Position numbers and translations under genes: made by a program. 64,000 nt of DNA from Planctomycetota bacterium (GTDB taxonomy: Bacteria > Planctomycetota > UBA1135 > GCA-002686595): the NCBI GenBank assembly GCA_023150475.1, contig JAKLKU010000002.1:62001-126000 (forward strand). Direction: 5' to 3'. Of this stretch, positions 33,764 to 43,560 are shown in pieces. The notes under the pieces are model-generated. The model ran no database searches. It was not told the origin of the DNA and saw only the letters and a list, made by a program, of their open reading frames with translations. Positions within the stretch are counted from its first letter, which is position 1. Each line of letters begins with the position of its first letter.

Positions 33764-34959
33764 TCTCCCGCGAACCCGATCTGCTGCTCGTCCGCTACGG
33801 CGAGCTCGCGCTCAAGGGCAACAACCGCATCGACTTCGAGCGTCGGCTCGCGAACAACATCCGCGTCGCGCTCGAACCGCTCGCGCCTGCGAAGGTGGAA
33901 CGGCATTGGGGCCGCATGATCGTGCGGATCGAGCGCCGCGCGGAGGTCGCCGCGCGCCGTCTGCAGGACGTGTTCGGCATCAGCTCGATCTCGCCCGCCT
34001 GGCGCGCGGAACTCGACGCCGAAGCGATCACCGTGCTCGCGGAGCAAGTGTTCGACGAAGCGCTGGCGGAGCACGCGCGGCCCGGACCCCTGCGTTTCCG
34101 CGTGCGCACGTCGCGTTCGGAGAAACACTTCCCGCTGACGTCGGTCGAACTCGATCGCACGGTCGGCGGACGATTGAAGGCGCGGGATCCGCGGCTCGTC
34201 GTCGACCTCGACGAGCCCGAGGTCGTGCTCGGCATCGACGTGCGCGCGGAAGGCGCGTTCGTGTTCGCTCGGAGACTCGCGGGCCCCGGCGGACTGCCCG
34301 TCGGCACGCTCGGCCGCGCGTTGTCGCTGATCTCCGGCGGCATCGATTCGCCGGTCGCGTCGTGGCTGGCGACGAAACGCGGACTCTCGCTCGCGTACGT
34401 CACGTTCCACTCGGCGCCGTTCATCGGCGAGAGCGCGAAGAAGAAGGTGATCGACTTGGTCCGCGCGCTCTCGCGCTTCCAGCCGCGACACAGTCGCCTG
34501 TGGGTCGTGCCGTTCGCCGCGGTACAAGTCGCGATCCGCGACGTCGGGACACCGGCGTACCGCACGGTGCTGTATCGCCGCATGATGCAGCGCATCGCGT
34601 GTCGGCTCGCGGAGCGCGAGGAAGCGCACGCGTTGATCACCGGTGAGAGCCTCGGACAAGTCGCGAGCCAGACGCTCGAGAACTTGACCTGCATCCAAGC
34701 GGCGGCCACGCTGCCCGTGATCCGACCGCTGATCGCCTTCGACAAGGAGGAGACGATCCGCCTCGCGCGTCGGATCGGCACGTTCGATCTCTCGTCGGTC
34801 CAAGAACCCGACTGCTGCACGCTCTTCATGCCCGACAAGCCCGTGATCCGCGGCAAGCGCGAGCTCTGCGACGAACTCGAAGCGAAGTTCGACGTCGCGC
34901 GCTTGGCCGAAGAAGCTCACGCGAACGCCGAATTGGTGTCGATTCCGCCGGAGGCGTGA
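33760..34959 (+). CDS. thiI: tRNA 4-thiouridine synthetase ThiI
   Basis: A 399-residue enzyme that adenylates and thiolates U8 of tRNA. It has an N-terminal ferredoxin-like and THUMP region (about 1-165, VRYGELALKGNN at the start) and a PP-loop ATPase domain with LISGGIDSPVA (about 191-199). A Cys pair lies in EPDCCTLFMPDKP (about 352). The C-terminal rhodanese domain of E. coli ThiI is absent, as in many bacteria. The GTG at 33760 overlaps the desulfurase stop by four bases; the longer upstream frame is a shadow. Confidence 0.93.
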   Translation: MISREPDLLLVRYGELALKGNNRIDFERRLANNIRVALEPLAPAKVERHWGRMIVRIERRAEVAARRLQDVFGISSISPAWRAELDAEAITVLAEQVFDEALAEHARPGPLRFRVRTSRSEKHFPLTSVELDRTVGGRLKARDPRLVVDLDEPEVVLGIDVRAEGAFVFARRLAGPGGLPVGTLGRALSLISGGIDSPVASWLATKRGLSLAYVTFHSAPFIGESAKKKVIDLVRALSRFQPRHSRLWVVPFAAVQVAIRDVGTPAYRTVLYRRMMQRIACRLAEREEAHALITGESLGQVASQTLENLTCIQAAATLPVIRPLIAFDKEETIRLARRIGTFDLSSVQEPDCCTLFMPDKPVIRGKRELCDELEAKFDVARLAEEAHANAELVSIPPEA

Positions 34960-34969
34960 GCACGGACGC

Positions 34970-36928
34970 ATGAACCGCACGATCGCGTTGTTCCTCGCGT
35001 TGGTGGTGTTGCTCGCGCACACACTGGCGATCTACGCGAGCCCGACGGGCACGCTCGCGCCGCCCTACGACTTCGCGCACGTCGCGTTCCGCATGGCGCG
35101 CAACCTGGTGCAGAACGGCGTGTTCGCGTGGAACCCGGATCTGCCGCCCGGAGAGAGCTATCCGTCGCTCGTCTGGATCGGGGTCGCAGCGTTCGCCGAG
35201 CGCTGTTATCTCACCGTCACGACGTTCTGCCAGGTCGTGGGCATCGCGACGAGCTTGCTCGCGGTGCTCGTCATCTCGAAGTTCTCGCCGCTGCGGCTGG
35301 CTGGCGTGATCGCGCCGCTCTTGCTCGTCGTCAGCGGGCCCATGGCGGCCGCCGCGGGCAGCGGCACGGAGATGACGACCGCAGCGTTGTTCATCGCGAT
35401 CGCGTTCCTCGCGCAGGAGCACGCGCATCCGCTGATCTTCGCGGCCTCGATGGTGCTCGTCGCGCTGATCCGCGCCGAAGGTGCGCTCCTGATCGGCGTG
35501 TTCCTCGCGTTCGAGCTCGTGCGCGGTTGGCGAGGCGGCTTCGTTCGCGAACGATTCCTGCCGTTCCTCGCGCCGGTGATCGCGTTCACCGGCACGGCGC
35601 TCGTGCGCAAGCTCTCGATCGGCACGTGGACGTCGCCGGCGGGCGACGAGCTCTTCGAGTACGACACCGAACGCGTCAAGCTCGGCCTCTGGTACTTGCG
35701 CGACTTCCTGGTCGCCGGCGGCGGACCGATCCTGATCGTGGTGCCGCTCTGGTACGCGCTGCGCGGCGTGCTCGACGCGGTCGGCGTGCGCGCGCTCGTC
35801 TTGTCGCTCGCCTGGTGCGCGATGATCGCGTGGATGGGCGGCGGGCCGTTGCCGTTCTTCGCGCGCATGGTGCCGATCCTGCCGGTGTGGTTCGTCGCCG
35901 TGCAGGAAGGCATGACGATCGCGCTCGATTCCAAACGCCGCGGCTGGCCGGAGTTCGCGTGGACGGCGTTCTTGCTCGGCCTCGCGGTGTCGGCGCTCGC
36001 GAGCAAGTATCCCGGCGATCTCGGGCCGTTCCGCGTCGAAGCGTTGCATCGACGCTGGATGCAGCCGCACACCGCGGGTCCGTTCGGCTATTCGCGGCCG
36101 CTCGGACGACTCGGGCTCGCAGAAGAGCTCGCGGCGACGGAACGGTTGCGCGCGCTCGGCGTGTTCCTGCGCGACCAGGTCGACGCGAACGAAAGTGTGT
36201 TGACGGCTTGGCCCGGCGCGGCTGGTTATCTGTCCCGGCTCGAGATCCTCGACGTGCTCGGGCGTGCGACGCCGCCGCCGCCCGACGGCGAACTGCGTTC
36301 GTGGAGCTCCTTGCCGCGCGCCGACGTGATCGCCGCGCTCGACCAACGTCCGAGCTACATCGTCCCGTTGCTGCACGCCGGCACGCGCGCACCGACGATG
36401 CGCTCGGTCGGCGAAACGTGGATCAAGCGCCTCGACTTCCGCCCCGAGGACGAGAGTCGCTCGCTCGCGATCCTCGAACGACTCGGCGAGTACGAGCTCT
36501 TCACGATCTCGTTGCGCCACTCGTCGCGCCTCGCGGGCGCGCCGGTCGACGATCCGATGTACCTCTTGCGACGCAAGGACCTGAACCTCGCGCCGCGGGT
36601 GATGCTCTCGAAGCACGGGGAGCGCTGGCGCGTCGAAGTGCAACACCGCGCGCACGAGGAACTCGTCGACCTCCGCGTGCAAGCCGTCGATCGCGAGCAA
36701 CACGTCTGGGGCCTCGCTCCGCACGGGCATTTCTCGCGCGACTCCGAGGTGCTCGCGCGGCGCTCGATCCTGCTGTTCGCGACCGGCGCGCGGGCGATCC
36801 AGTTCGTCGAGTTCGAACTGCCGGACGACGCCGAGTTCACGGAGCTGCGCGCTGCTTTGCGCAATCCGGGCGCCGAAAGCGAAGGACCCTGGGCCTACGC
36901 GAGCCGCGAAGTGCGCGCGCAGCTCTGA
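34970..36928 (+). CDS. Polytopic membrane protein, putative GT-C-type glycosyltransferase
   Basis: A 652-residue protein with an N-terminal signal-anchor, about ten membrane helices to residue 345, and a 300-residue soluble C-terminal part. The first large loop (PPYDFAHVAFRMARNL, then NPDLPPGESYPSLVW) has the acidic and aromatic residues typical of GT-C lipid-sugar-dependent glycosyltransferases. Sequence such as IRAEGALLIGVFLAFEL resembles uncharacterised actinobacterial and planctomycete homologues. Its location beside the exopolysaccharide locus fits a transferase acting on the periplasmic face. The family assignment is tentative. Confidence 0.55.
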   Translation: MNRTIALFLALVVLLAHTLAIYASPTGTLAPPYDFAHVAFRMARNLVQNGVFAWNPDLPPGESYPSLVWIGVAAFAERCYLTVTTFCQVVGIATSLLAVLVISKFSPLRLAGVIAPLLLVVSGPMAAAAGSGTEMTTAALFIAIAFLAQEHAHPLIFAASMVLVALIRAEGALLIGVFLAFELVRGWRGGFVRERFLPFLAPVIAFTGTALVRKLSIGTWTSPAGDELFEYDTERVKLGLWYLRDFLVAGGGPILIVVPLWYALRGVLDAVGVRALVLSLAWCAMIAWMGGGPLPFFARMVPILPVWFVAVQEGMTIALDSKRRGWPEFAWTAFLLGLAVSALASKYPGDLGPFRVEALHRRWMQPHTAGPFGYSRPLGRLGLAEELAATERLRALGVFLRDQVDANESVLTAWPGAAGYLSRLEILDVLGRATPPPPDGELRSWSSLPRADVIAALDQRPSYIVPLLHAGTRAPTMRSVGETWIKRLDFRPEDESRSLAILERLGEYELFTISLRHSSRLAGAPVDDPMYLLRRKDLNLAPRVMLSKHGERWRVEVQHRAHEELVDLRVQAVDREQHVWGLAPHGHFSRDSEVLARRSILLFATGARAIQFVEFELPDDAEFTELRAALRNPGAESEGPWAYASREVRAQL

Positions 36929-36935
36929 ACGCGAG

Positions 36936-37748
36936 TCAGTTCGAGCCTTCGCGCGCCGTCGGCGCCACGCCCGCAGCACCCGCGGCACCCGGGACGTGCG
37001 CACCGCCCACCGGATGCGCACTCGGCGTCTGGTTCCACTGCCAACCGCGGGCGCGCACCATCCACAGCACGGTCCCCGCGAGGATCGCGAGATCGGTGCG
37101 GAACGAGAGACGCTCTCTGTAGAGCTCGTTCCAGCGCAGCTTCTCCGCGTACGCTTCGATCGAACGTCCCGTGTAACCCTGCGTGATCTGCGCGAGCCCG
37201 GTGATGCCGGGTTTGAGCACGAGCCGCGTCGAGAAGTCGGGCACGTGCTCCGAGGCCCACGCTTCGATCTCGACCATCTCCGGCCGTGGACCGATCAGGC
37301 TCATGTCGCCGCGGAGCACGTTGAGCATCTGCGGCAACTCGTCGAGGTGACTGTTGCGCAGGAACTTCCCGAAGCGCGTCACGCGCTGACGATCGAGTCC
37401 GTGACTCCACGAGTCGTACACACTCGTCGGCGCGTCGCGCATCGTGCGGAACTTGAAGATGCGGAAGACGCGTCCGCGCCGGCCGACACGCGACTGAACG
37501 AAGAGGATGCGCCGCGGATCACGATGCAGGACGATCTGGACGAGCGCGACGACGACGGCCAGCGCCGCGACGACCGGCAACACGAGCGCGATCACCAAGC
37601 CATGGAAGAGCGGTCTGCCGACACGCGCGTAGAAGCCGCGCGGTTCGAGTTGTTCCCACTCCTCCGCGCAACGTCTCGACGCGACGGCGCGCTCACCGGT
37701 GGATGCCGGTGCGCGAACGGGTTCGACTCGCAACGAAGCGTGGGGCAT
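36936..37748 (-). CDS. Initiating sugar transferase (undecaprenyl-phosphate sugar-1-phosphate transferase, Bac_transf)
   Basis: A 270-residue monotopic phosphoglycosyl transferase that starts repeat-unit assembly by moving a sugar phosphate to undecaprenyl phosphate. An N-terminal hydrophobic re-entrant helix (about 45-70) precedes the catalytic motifs QSRVGRRGRVFRIFKFRTM, RNSHLDELPQMLNVLRGDMS, LIGPRPE and LKPGITGLAQI. The ATG at 37748 is preferred over a GTG at 37808. The gene faces away from wzc and is the only minus-strand gene in this part of the locus. A Pro/Ala/Gly-rich tail ends the protein. Confidence 0.9.
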   Translation of the reverse strand: MPHASLRVEPVRAPASTGERAVASRRCAEEWEQLEPRGFYARVGRPLFHGLVIALVLPVVAALAVVVALVQIVLHRDPRRILFVQSRVGRRGRVFRIFKFRTMRDAPTSVYDSWSHGLDRQRVTRFGKFLRNSHLDELPQMLNVLRGDMSLIGPRPEMVEIEAWASEHVPDFSTRLVLKPGITGLAQITQGYTGRSIEAYAEKLRWNELYRERLSFRTDLAILAGTVLWMVRARGWQWNQTPSAHPVGGAHVPGAAGAAGVAPTAREGSN

Positions 37749-37970
37749 GGACGGGGAACGGCCTCGCGCGCCTGGGCAAGGCGCGCCAAAAGCAACTTCT
37801 TCGACCACAGGGGAATGGTCGTGGCCTGCATCGGCCGCCGTGCCGGCAGAACTGAAACACGTTGCACGAGCGGGACATCGACGTCGTCCCGACCGCGGAG
37901 CCTTGAGCAGGAAGGCCTTTCCGACGATCCAGGGCCTCCCCGTCCTTCCTCAGGCCCGTTCGCCTCCGCA
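37749..37970. promoter_or_regulatory. Divergent control region of the exopolysaccharide operon
   Basis: 222 bases between the sugar transferase gene and the first gene of the eight-gene operon. Both transcripts must start here, because all following junctions on the plus strand overlap. No clear promoter hexamers or operator palindrome could be fixed by eye. Confidence 0.5.
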
Positions 37971-40850
37971 ATGCCCGACTCCCGACGCGCTTCGTCCCAC
38001 CGTTCGAACTCAGGTGACTCCGTCGGAGCCGCCGAGCTCCTTTCGACGCTCGATCGCCACCGCGGCATCGTCTTCGGCATCGCGCTCGCCGTGGTGTCGC
38101 TCGGCATGCTGCGCGAGAGCCTGCGTCCGCCGGTCTACCGCGCGGAAGCGATGCTCAAGCTCGAACGCGACGAAGACCACGCAGGCGTGCTCGGCGAGCT
38201 CGCCGCGCTGACGTCCGCGCCGGCCGCCGAAGGCGAGATGTCGATCCTCCGTTCGCGCGCGATGGTGCGCGAGACGGTCGCCGAGCCGGTCGCCGATGCA
38301 CCGGCCGAGCCGAGCGTTTGGCAAGCGCCGACGACCACCTTCACTCCGACGGAACCCGACGAGTTCCGCGCGGACACGACCGTGCGCCTTGGACTGACGA
38401 CGCTCGTGGAATCCGAAAGTCTGCGGCCCTTCCGCGATTTCGCGCGAATGCTCGGCTTCGCGTCGTCGGGCCCGCATCGGCTCTACGCTCGGCTCGAGCC
38501 GACGACACCCGACGCGCCGCGACGTTTGCGCGTGAGCTTCCCGAGCGCCGAGCGCGTCGTGATCGGCTTCCCGACCGACTGGAACCCGAGTTCCGGAGAA
38601 ACGAGCGAGCAACCGTACGTGCCCGGCGGTGAGTACGAGTTCCTCGGCACCAAACTGAGGCTCAACGCCGTCGGCGCGTACGTCGGCGAAGCATTCGAAG
38701 TCGAAGCGCGGACGCTCGACGAAGCCGTCGCGGAGTTCTCGAGCAAACTCGCCATCGAAGAGACGGCGCGCAACAGCGGCGTGATCCGCGTGCAAGTCGC
38801 CGACTCCGATCCGTACCGCGCGGCCGAGCTCGCGAACGCGCTCGCGCGCAACTACCTTTCGCGGACGATCAAGCTCGGACGCTCGCGCGCGACGCGCACG
38901 CTCGAGTTCATCGACGAACAGCTCGCCACGCAACAAGCCGAGCTCGACGCGGCCGAACGCGAGGTCGTGCGCCTGCAACAGGCCAATCCGGCGGTGATCC
39001 TGGTCAGCGCGTCGGCGGAGACGTTGATCGAGCGCGCCGCGGACGTCGAAGCCGAGCGCGCTCGCATCGCCTTGGCGCGCGTCGCCCTGACGGAGGCCGT
39101 CGAACGTCTCGAACGCGGCGAAGCGGACGCCCTCGCGCGCCTCTCGCGCGAGCTGCCCGACTTGGTGTCGACGAGCTACATCGAAGCGATCGGTCGATTG
39201 GGCGGCGAAGCGGAAGCGCTCGAGCGTTCCGACGTCGGTCCGTCGAAGTCGCTGCTCGAAGAGAAACTCGACCGCCTCGCCGTCGAAGCGCACGAAGCCG
39301 ATGCGGCGCTCGCCGCCGTCGAGACCGCGATCCAAGCGCTCGAACGCGGCGAGACGAATGCGCTCGCGAAGCTCTACGCCGAAGCGCCGCGGCTCGTCGA
39401 AGTCGACCCGGGCATCACGCGGCTCGCCGACGAGTCCTCGCGACTCGACGCGGAGCGTGCGGCGCTGAAAGCGGACGTCACGCCCGCGAACCCGCGCTGG
39501 GCCCAGCTCGAACGCAGTCAGACCGAACTCCGCTGCACCATCCGTGAGCGCTTGGTCGGGCTCGCGGAAGGCCTCGAGCTCGCACGGTCCGCGCGTGGCA
39601 CGCTCGCGGACGCCTACCGCGCATCACTCGACGCGTGGCCGGTCGAAGAACGCGAACGGATCCGTTCGGCAGTCGCCGAACTGACCGAGCGCGTCGCTGC
39701 GAACCTCCGCGCGCGGCTCGCGGGCCTCACGAGCGACGATCAGTCGCTCGAGCGCCGCGCGAGCGAACTCGAGCGCGAGCTCTCCGCGTTGCCCGAAGGC
39801 GAACGCGCCGTCGCCGAACCTCTGCGTCGGCGCGAAGCGCACGCGTTGGTCGTCAAGCGGCTGATCGAGACCGAACAACAAGCGCGCTTGAGCGAAGCCG
39901 CCGCGATGCCGTCGGCGATCCTGATCGATCCGGCGCTGCCGCCGACCGCGCGCCACTCGCCGCGACTCTTGTTCGACTGCGTGCTCTTCTGCGTCGTCGG
40001 CCTCGGCCTCGGCGCGCTCGCGGCGTTCGCGCGTCAATCGTTCTCCGGCGCCGTGCACACGCAGGCCGAAGTCGAAGAAGCGACGGCGTCGACGGTGCTC
40101 GGTTCCGTGCCGCGTTTCTCGCTGCGCCGAGTGTTCGCCGGCGGACGCCGCCATCACTTGCCGGTGCGCGACGAACCGGACGGCCCCGCGTCGGAGGCGT
40201 ACCGCTCGATCCGCGAGAACCTGCGCTTCCTCTCCGACGGCGGCGCGCCGCTCGGTTCGCTCGGCGTGACGTCGTGCGCGCCCGGCGAAGGCAAGACCAC
40301 GAGCACGCTCAACCTCGCGATGGCCTTCGCGGGCGAACGCACGCGCGTGCTCGTCGTCGATGCGGACTTGCGCAAGCCGGCGGCGCACTCGGCGTGTGGA
40401 CTGTCGCTGTCGCCCGGCCTCGCGGAGATCCTCGAGAGCGACACGCCGTGGCGCGAATGCGTGCAGACCGGCCGCACGTGTGGCGTCGACCTGATCGCTG
40501 CAGGCGATGCACAACGTTCGCCGGGCGAGATCCTGCGTTCGCAGCGGTTCCCCGAGCTGCTCGCCGAGTGGAAACAGGCTTACGACTTCGTGATCCTCGA
40601 CTTACCGCCCGCGCTCGTGGTCGCGGACGTCGAAGTGCTCGCGCATGAGCTCGACGCCGTGCTGCTCGTCTACCGCAGCGGCGGCGCGCACCGCGACGCG
40701 CTCGGCACCGTCACGCGCAAGCTCGCGCGCTCGGGCGCCAACGTCGTCGGTGTCGTGTTGAACGCGGTCAGCCCGACGCGTTCGAACGCGGCGGGTTACG
40801 GCCAAGCGTACGGCTACACCAAACGCCGCGTCCGCGAACGGAGCGCGTGA
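37971..40850 (+). CDS. Wzc-like polysaccharide co-polymerase and bacterial tyrosine autokinase
   Basis: A 959-residue inner-membrane protein controlling polysaccharide chain length and export. A first membrane helix (about 34-50) is followed by a long periplasmic Wzz-type coiled-coil domain rich in Arg, Glu and Ala. The second helix is at about 665-690 and the cytoplasmic BY-kinase carries Walker A APGEGKTTS (about 769), Walker A' VLVVDADLRKP (about 792) and Walker B FVILDLPPALVV. The tail GYGQAYGYTKRR provides the tyrosine cluster. The ATG at 37971 is chosen; upstream sequence is the divergent control region. It is first of eight coupled genes. Confidence 0.92.
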   Translation: MPDSRRASSHRSNSGDSVGAAELLSTLDRHRGIVFGIALAVVSLGMLRESLRPPVYRAEAMLKLERDEDHAGVLGELAALTSAPAAEGEMSILRSRAMVRETVAEPVADAPAEPSVWQAPTTTFTPTEPDEFRADTTVRLGLTTLVESESLRPFRDFARMLGFASSGPHRLYARLEPTTPDAPRRLRVSFPSAERVVIGFPTDWNPSSGETSEQPYVPGGEYEFLGTKLRLNAVGAYVGEAFEVEARTLDEAVAEFSSKLAIEETARNSGVIRVQVADSDPYRAAELANALARNYLSRTIKLGRSRATRTLEFIDEQLATQQAELDAAEREVVRLQQANPAVILVSASAETLIERAADVEAERARIALARVALTEAVERLERGEADALARLSRELPDLVSTSYIEAIGRLGGEAEALERSDVGPSKSLLEEKLDRLAVEAHEADAALAAVETAIQALERGETNALAKLYAEAPRLVEVDPGITRLADESSRLDAERAALKADVTPANPRWAQLERSQTELRCTIRERLVGLAEGLELARSARGTLADAYRASLDAWPVEERERIRSAVAELTERVAANLRARLAGLTSDDQSLERRASELERELSALPEGERAVAEPLRRREAHALVVKRLIETEQQARLSEAAAMPSAILIDPALPPTARHSPRLLFDCVLFCVVGLGLGALAAFARQSFSGAVHTQAEVEEATASTVLGSVPRFSLRRVFAGGRRHHLPVRDEPDGPASEAYRSIRENLRFLSDGGAPLGSLGVTSCAPGEGKTTSTLNLAMAFAGERTRVLVVDADLRKPAAHSACGLSLSPGLAEILESDTPWRECVQTGRTCGVDLIAAGDAQRSPGEILRSQRFPELLAEWKQAYDFVILDLPPALVVADVEVLAHELDAVLLVYRSGGAHRDALGTVTRKLARSGANVVGVVLNAVSPTRSNAAGYGQAYGYTKRRVRERSA

Positions 40851-42271
40851 ACGGCATGCTCCGAGTCGCCCCGCAACGCGCGGCGTCGGAACGAGCGACG
40901 TCGGAACGAGCGACCCGCCGCCTGCAAGCGACGGGGCCGCGCGAACACGCACTGCGAGCCTTCGTCGCGGCGCTCGACGCGGCGCACGTCGAGTACGTCG
41001 TGCTGCGCGGCCGGCACGCGTTCCCAGCGCTCGCGCCAGGCGGCGATCTCGACTTGCTCGTGCGCCCGAAAGACGCGACGCGCGTCGTCGAGCTCGCGCT
41101 CGGCGTCATGCGCGCGCACGGCGTGTCGGTCTGGGAGCACCGGCGCGTCGGCAGCATGGTGACGCTGTGTTGTCATGCGTTCGCCGGGCGCGGCGAGCAC
41201 CAGTTCTTCGGGCTCGACGTCCACACGGCGGAAACGTGTTACGGCGTGCCGTTCCTCTCGGCGGAGGAAGGCCTCGCGGACGCGCGACGCGACGCCGAAC
41301 TCCCCGCGCCGGCGCCGGCACGTTCGGCGTGCATCGACGCGTTGGGCGCGTTCCTCTCCTCCGGCACGATCCCCGAGCGCCACGCGGCGTCGTTGCGCCG
41401 CGCCGTCGGACTGCACGCAAGCGAGGTCGAGCGCGAGCTCGCGCGTTGGTTCGGACGGTCGCGCGCGGCCGACGTGCTGCGCGCCGTGCGCGCGTCGCCG
41501 GACTTCGCGGAGCGACTCGACGCGCGGAGCTTGAGACGTGCGTTGATCGCGCGCGCGCTCCGTCGCGCGCCGCTGCGTGCGAGCGCAGGTTTCCTGCGTT
41601 TCGCGTGGGACGTGCGCGTGCAGCCCTGGTTCGCGCCGCGCGGGCGGTTCGTCGCGTTCCTCGGCACCGACGGCACCGGCAAGAGCACCGTGCTCGCGGG
41701 CGTGCGCGCCGCGATCGAGCGTGCGTACGGCTCCGCCGGCGTCGCGGCGTTCCACCTGAGGCCAGGACTCTTGCCGCAGCTCAACGCGCTGCTCCACGGC
41801 GGCCGCACGAGCTACTCGCTCGCCGACATGGACCGTCCGCACCGCGCCGCGCCGTCGGGGAGGTTCGTCTCGACGCTGCGCGTCGCGTACTACGTCGCCG
41901 ACTACGTGCTCGGCGGTTGGCTGCGCGTGCGCCCGTTGCGCCGCCGACCGACGCTCGTGACGTTCGATCGCTACGCGTACGACTACCTCGTCGACCCGCT
42001 GCGCTCGCGCATCCGTCTCGACGCGCCGTTCGTGCGCGCGTTGTGCGGTCTCTGTCCACGGCCCGATCGTGTGCTCGTGTGCGACGCGCCGTTCGCAGTC
42101 GTGCGCGCGCGCAAGCAGGAGCTCTCGGAGTCCGAGACCGCGCGGCAGCTCGCCGGGTACGCGGGACTCGCGCGCTCGCTGCCGAACGCCGTCGTGGTCT
42201 CGACCGACGGCGACGTGCAGGATTCGATCGACGCCGCGTTGCGCGCGATCTTCGAGGAGCGAACGCGATGA
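40847..42271 (+). CDS. Nucleotidyltransferase-like plus thymidylate-kinase-like fusion protein in the exopolysaccharide operon
   Basis: A 474-residue protein. Residues about 35-230 resemble the nucleotidyltransferase-fold proteins common in polysaccharide clusters (VEYVVLRGRHAFPAL, GGDLDLLVRP). Residues about 263-470 form a P-loop kinase of the thymidylate kinase type: Walker A FLGTDGTGKST (about 271), FDRYAYDYLVDP and a lid rich in Arg (RARKQELSESETARQ). No thymidylate-specific assignment is possible. It begins with a GTG overlapping the wzc stop by four bases. I infer phosphorylation of a sugar, polyol or lipid-linked substrate of the polymer pathway; this is unproven. Confidence 0.65.
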   Translation: MNGMLRVAPQRAASERATSERATRRLQATGPREHALRAFVAALDAAHVEYVVLRGRHAFPALAPGGDLDLLVRPKDATRVVELALGVMRAHGVSVWEHRRVGSMVTLCCHAFAGRGEHQFFGLDVHTAETCYGVPFLSAEEGLADARRDAELPAPAPARSACIDALGAFLSSGTIPERHAASLRRAVGLHASEVERELARWFGRSRAADVLRAVRASPDFAERLDARSLRRALIARALRRAPLRASAGFLRFAWDVRVQPWFAPRGRFVAFLGTDGTGKSTVLAGVRAAIERAYGSAGVAAFHLRPGLLPQLNALLHGGRTSYSLADMDRPHRAAPSGRFVSTLRVAYYVADYVLGGWLRVRPLRRRPTLVTFDRYAYDYLVDPLRSRIRLDAPFVRALCGLCPRPDRVLVCDAPFAVVRARKQELSESETARQLAGYAGLARSLPNAVVVSTDGDVQDSIDAALRAIFEERTR

Positions 42272-43560
42272 ACGCCGTCCTCGAACTCGCGAACTGGTAC
42301 CCCGCGTTCACGGCGAGCGCCAAACGTCTGCGTGTCGGGCCCCACGACGACGCGCCTGCCGCCGACGAAGTGCTCGTGTCGGTCGACCGGCGCCGACCGA
42401 CGGAGCGCCCGGGCCTCGCCGTCAGACGATTCGCGTGTTATCCGGGCACCGGTGGCGGGTTCGTGCTGCTCGACGCCGACTCTGCGCGCGTCTTCCGCGC
42501 GGGCGCCGCGCTCTTGCCGGGCGGCCGGGCGCTGACGCGTTGCGCACGCAGCGTCGTCCGCGCGAGTTCCCACGTCGGTCTGCAAGCATGGCTCGCGCCG
42601 CGGCGGCTCGCGTTCGCCGAAACCGCGCCGGATCCCGAGCTCGCGCTCGAGCGGCGCTTCTCCGGATTGCCTGCGGGACTCGCTTGGAACGTCGCGTCGA
42701 GCGTGCCTGGACGTGATCGGAAGACCATCGTCCAACTCGTTGCACGCACCGGCGCCGTGATCGCGTTCGCGAAACTCGGCGAGCGACCTCACGCGCGGGC
42801 GCGCGTCGAACACGAGGCCCGGACGCTCGCGACGCTCGCGCGGCACGGCTGCGCGGCGCCACGTTTGCTCGGCTGCGAGATCCGCGACCGCTCCGCGTTG
42901 CTCGTGCAGACCGCCCTCGCCGGCGAACGTGGCGCGCCGCGACTGGGAGCGGAGCACGAACGGTTCCTCTCGGCGCTGCTCCACGCGACAGGCACGCGTT
43001 GTCCGCTCTCGGGCCTGCCGAGCCACCGCGCCGCGCTCGCGAGGCTCGACGAGCTCTCCGGTCGCCAGGCGGCGGGCCGCGTCGATCCGCACTGGCTCGC
43101 GCTCGCCCGCGAGCTCGCTCTGCGACTCGCCGAAGCCGGAGCGGCTCGCGCACTCGACTGCGGCTTCGCTCACGGCGACTTCACGCCGTGGAACGTGTGC
43201 GTCGCGAACGGCACGCTCGCAGCGTTCGACTGGGAGCTCGCGCGCGAGCTCGCGCCGCGCGGTTTCGACGCGTTCCACCACGTGCTGCAACAGTCGGTGC
43301 TGGTCGAGCGACTGCCGCCCGACGCATTGCTCGCGCGTCTCGGCGAGGAGACGCCGCGCTTCGTCGGCGCGGGTCCGGCGGACGACGCGTGGTGGCTCGC
43401 GTTCGGGGCCTACTTGCTCGACGTGTCGACCGAGAGCGAGCGCATCGAGCTCGACGAACGTTCGCCGTTCGTGCAAGTCGAGTGGTCGCGCCGCGCGCGC
43501 ATCGAGCTCCTCTGCGCCACTGTCGAGCGTCTCGGCCGTGTGGAGGTACGCGCGGCATGA
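42268..43560 (+). CDS. APH/choline-kinase-fold phosphotransferase-like protein
   Basis: A 430-residue protein with an aminoglycoside-phosphotransferase-like C-terminal half. The catalytic loop is CGFAHGDFTPWNVCVANG (about 298-315) and the metal-binding Asp is in LAAFDWELARELAPRG. An ATP-lobe strand is suggested by VIAFAKLGERPHARARVEHEA. The N-terminal 120 residues are unassigned. The ATG overlaps the previous stop (ATGA). With the preceding kinase-like gene it forms a pair of small-molecule kinases inside the exopolysaccharide operon; the substrate may be a sugar or a lipid-linked intermediate. Confidence 0.65.
   Translation: MNAVLELANWYPAFTASAKRLRVGPHDDAPAADEVLVSVDRRRPTERPGLAVRRFACYPGTGGGFVLLDADSARVFRAGAALLPGGRALTRCARSVVRASSHVGLQAWLAPRRLAFAETAPDPELALERRFSGLPAGLAWNVASSVPGRDRKTIVQLVARTGAVIAFAKLGERPHARARVEHEARTLATLARHGCAAPRLLGCEIRDRSALLVQTALAGERGAPRLGAEHERFLSALLHATGTRCPLSGLPSHRAALARLDELSGRQAAGRVDPHWLALARELALRLAEAGAARALDCGFAHGDFTPWNVCVANGTLAAFDWELARELAPRGFDAFHHVLQQSVLVERLPPDALLARLGEETPRFVGAGPADDAWWLAFGAYLLDVSTESERIELDERSPFVQVEWSRRARIELLCATVERLGRVEVRAA

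Noticed and set aside
36996-37970. N-terminal extension of the Wzc-like kinase by 325 residues
   Set aside because: It overlaps the sugar transferase gene on the other strand, which has full catalytic motifs; the ATG at 37971 gives a normal Wzc layout.
42268-43560. Antibiotic (aminoglycoside) resistance gene
   Set aside because: It shares the APH fold and HGDFTPWN loop, but it is locked in the polysaccharide operon and has a long unrelated N-terminus; resistance is not supported.
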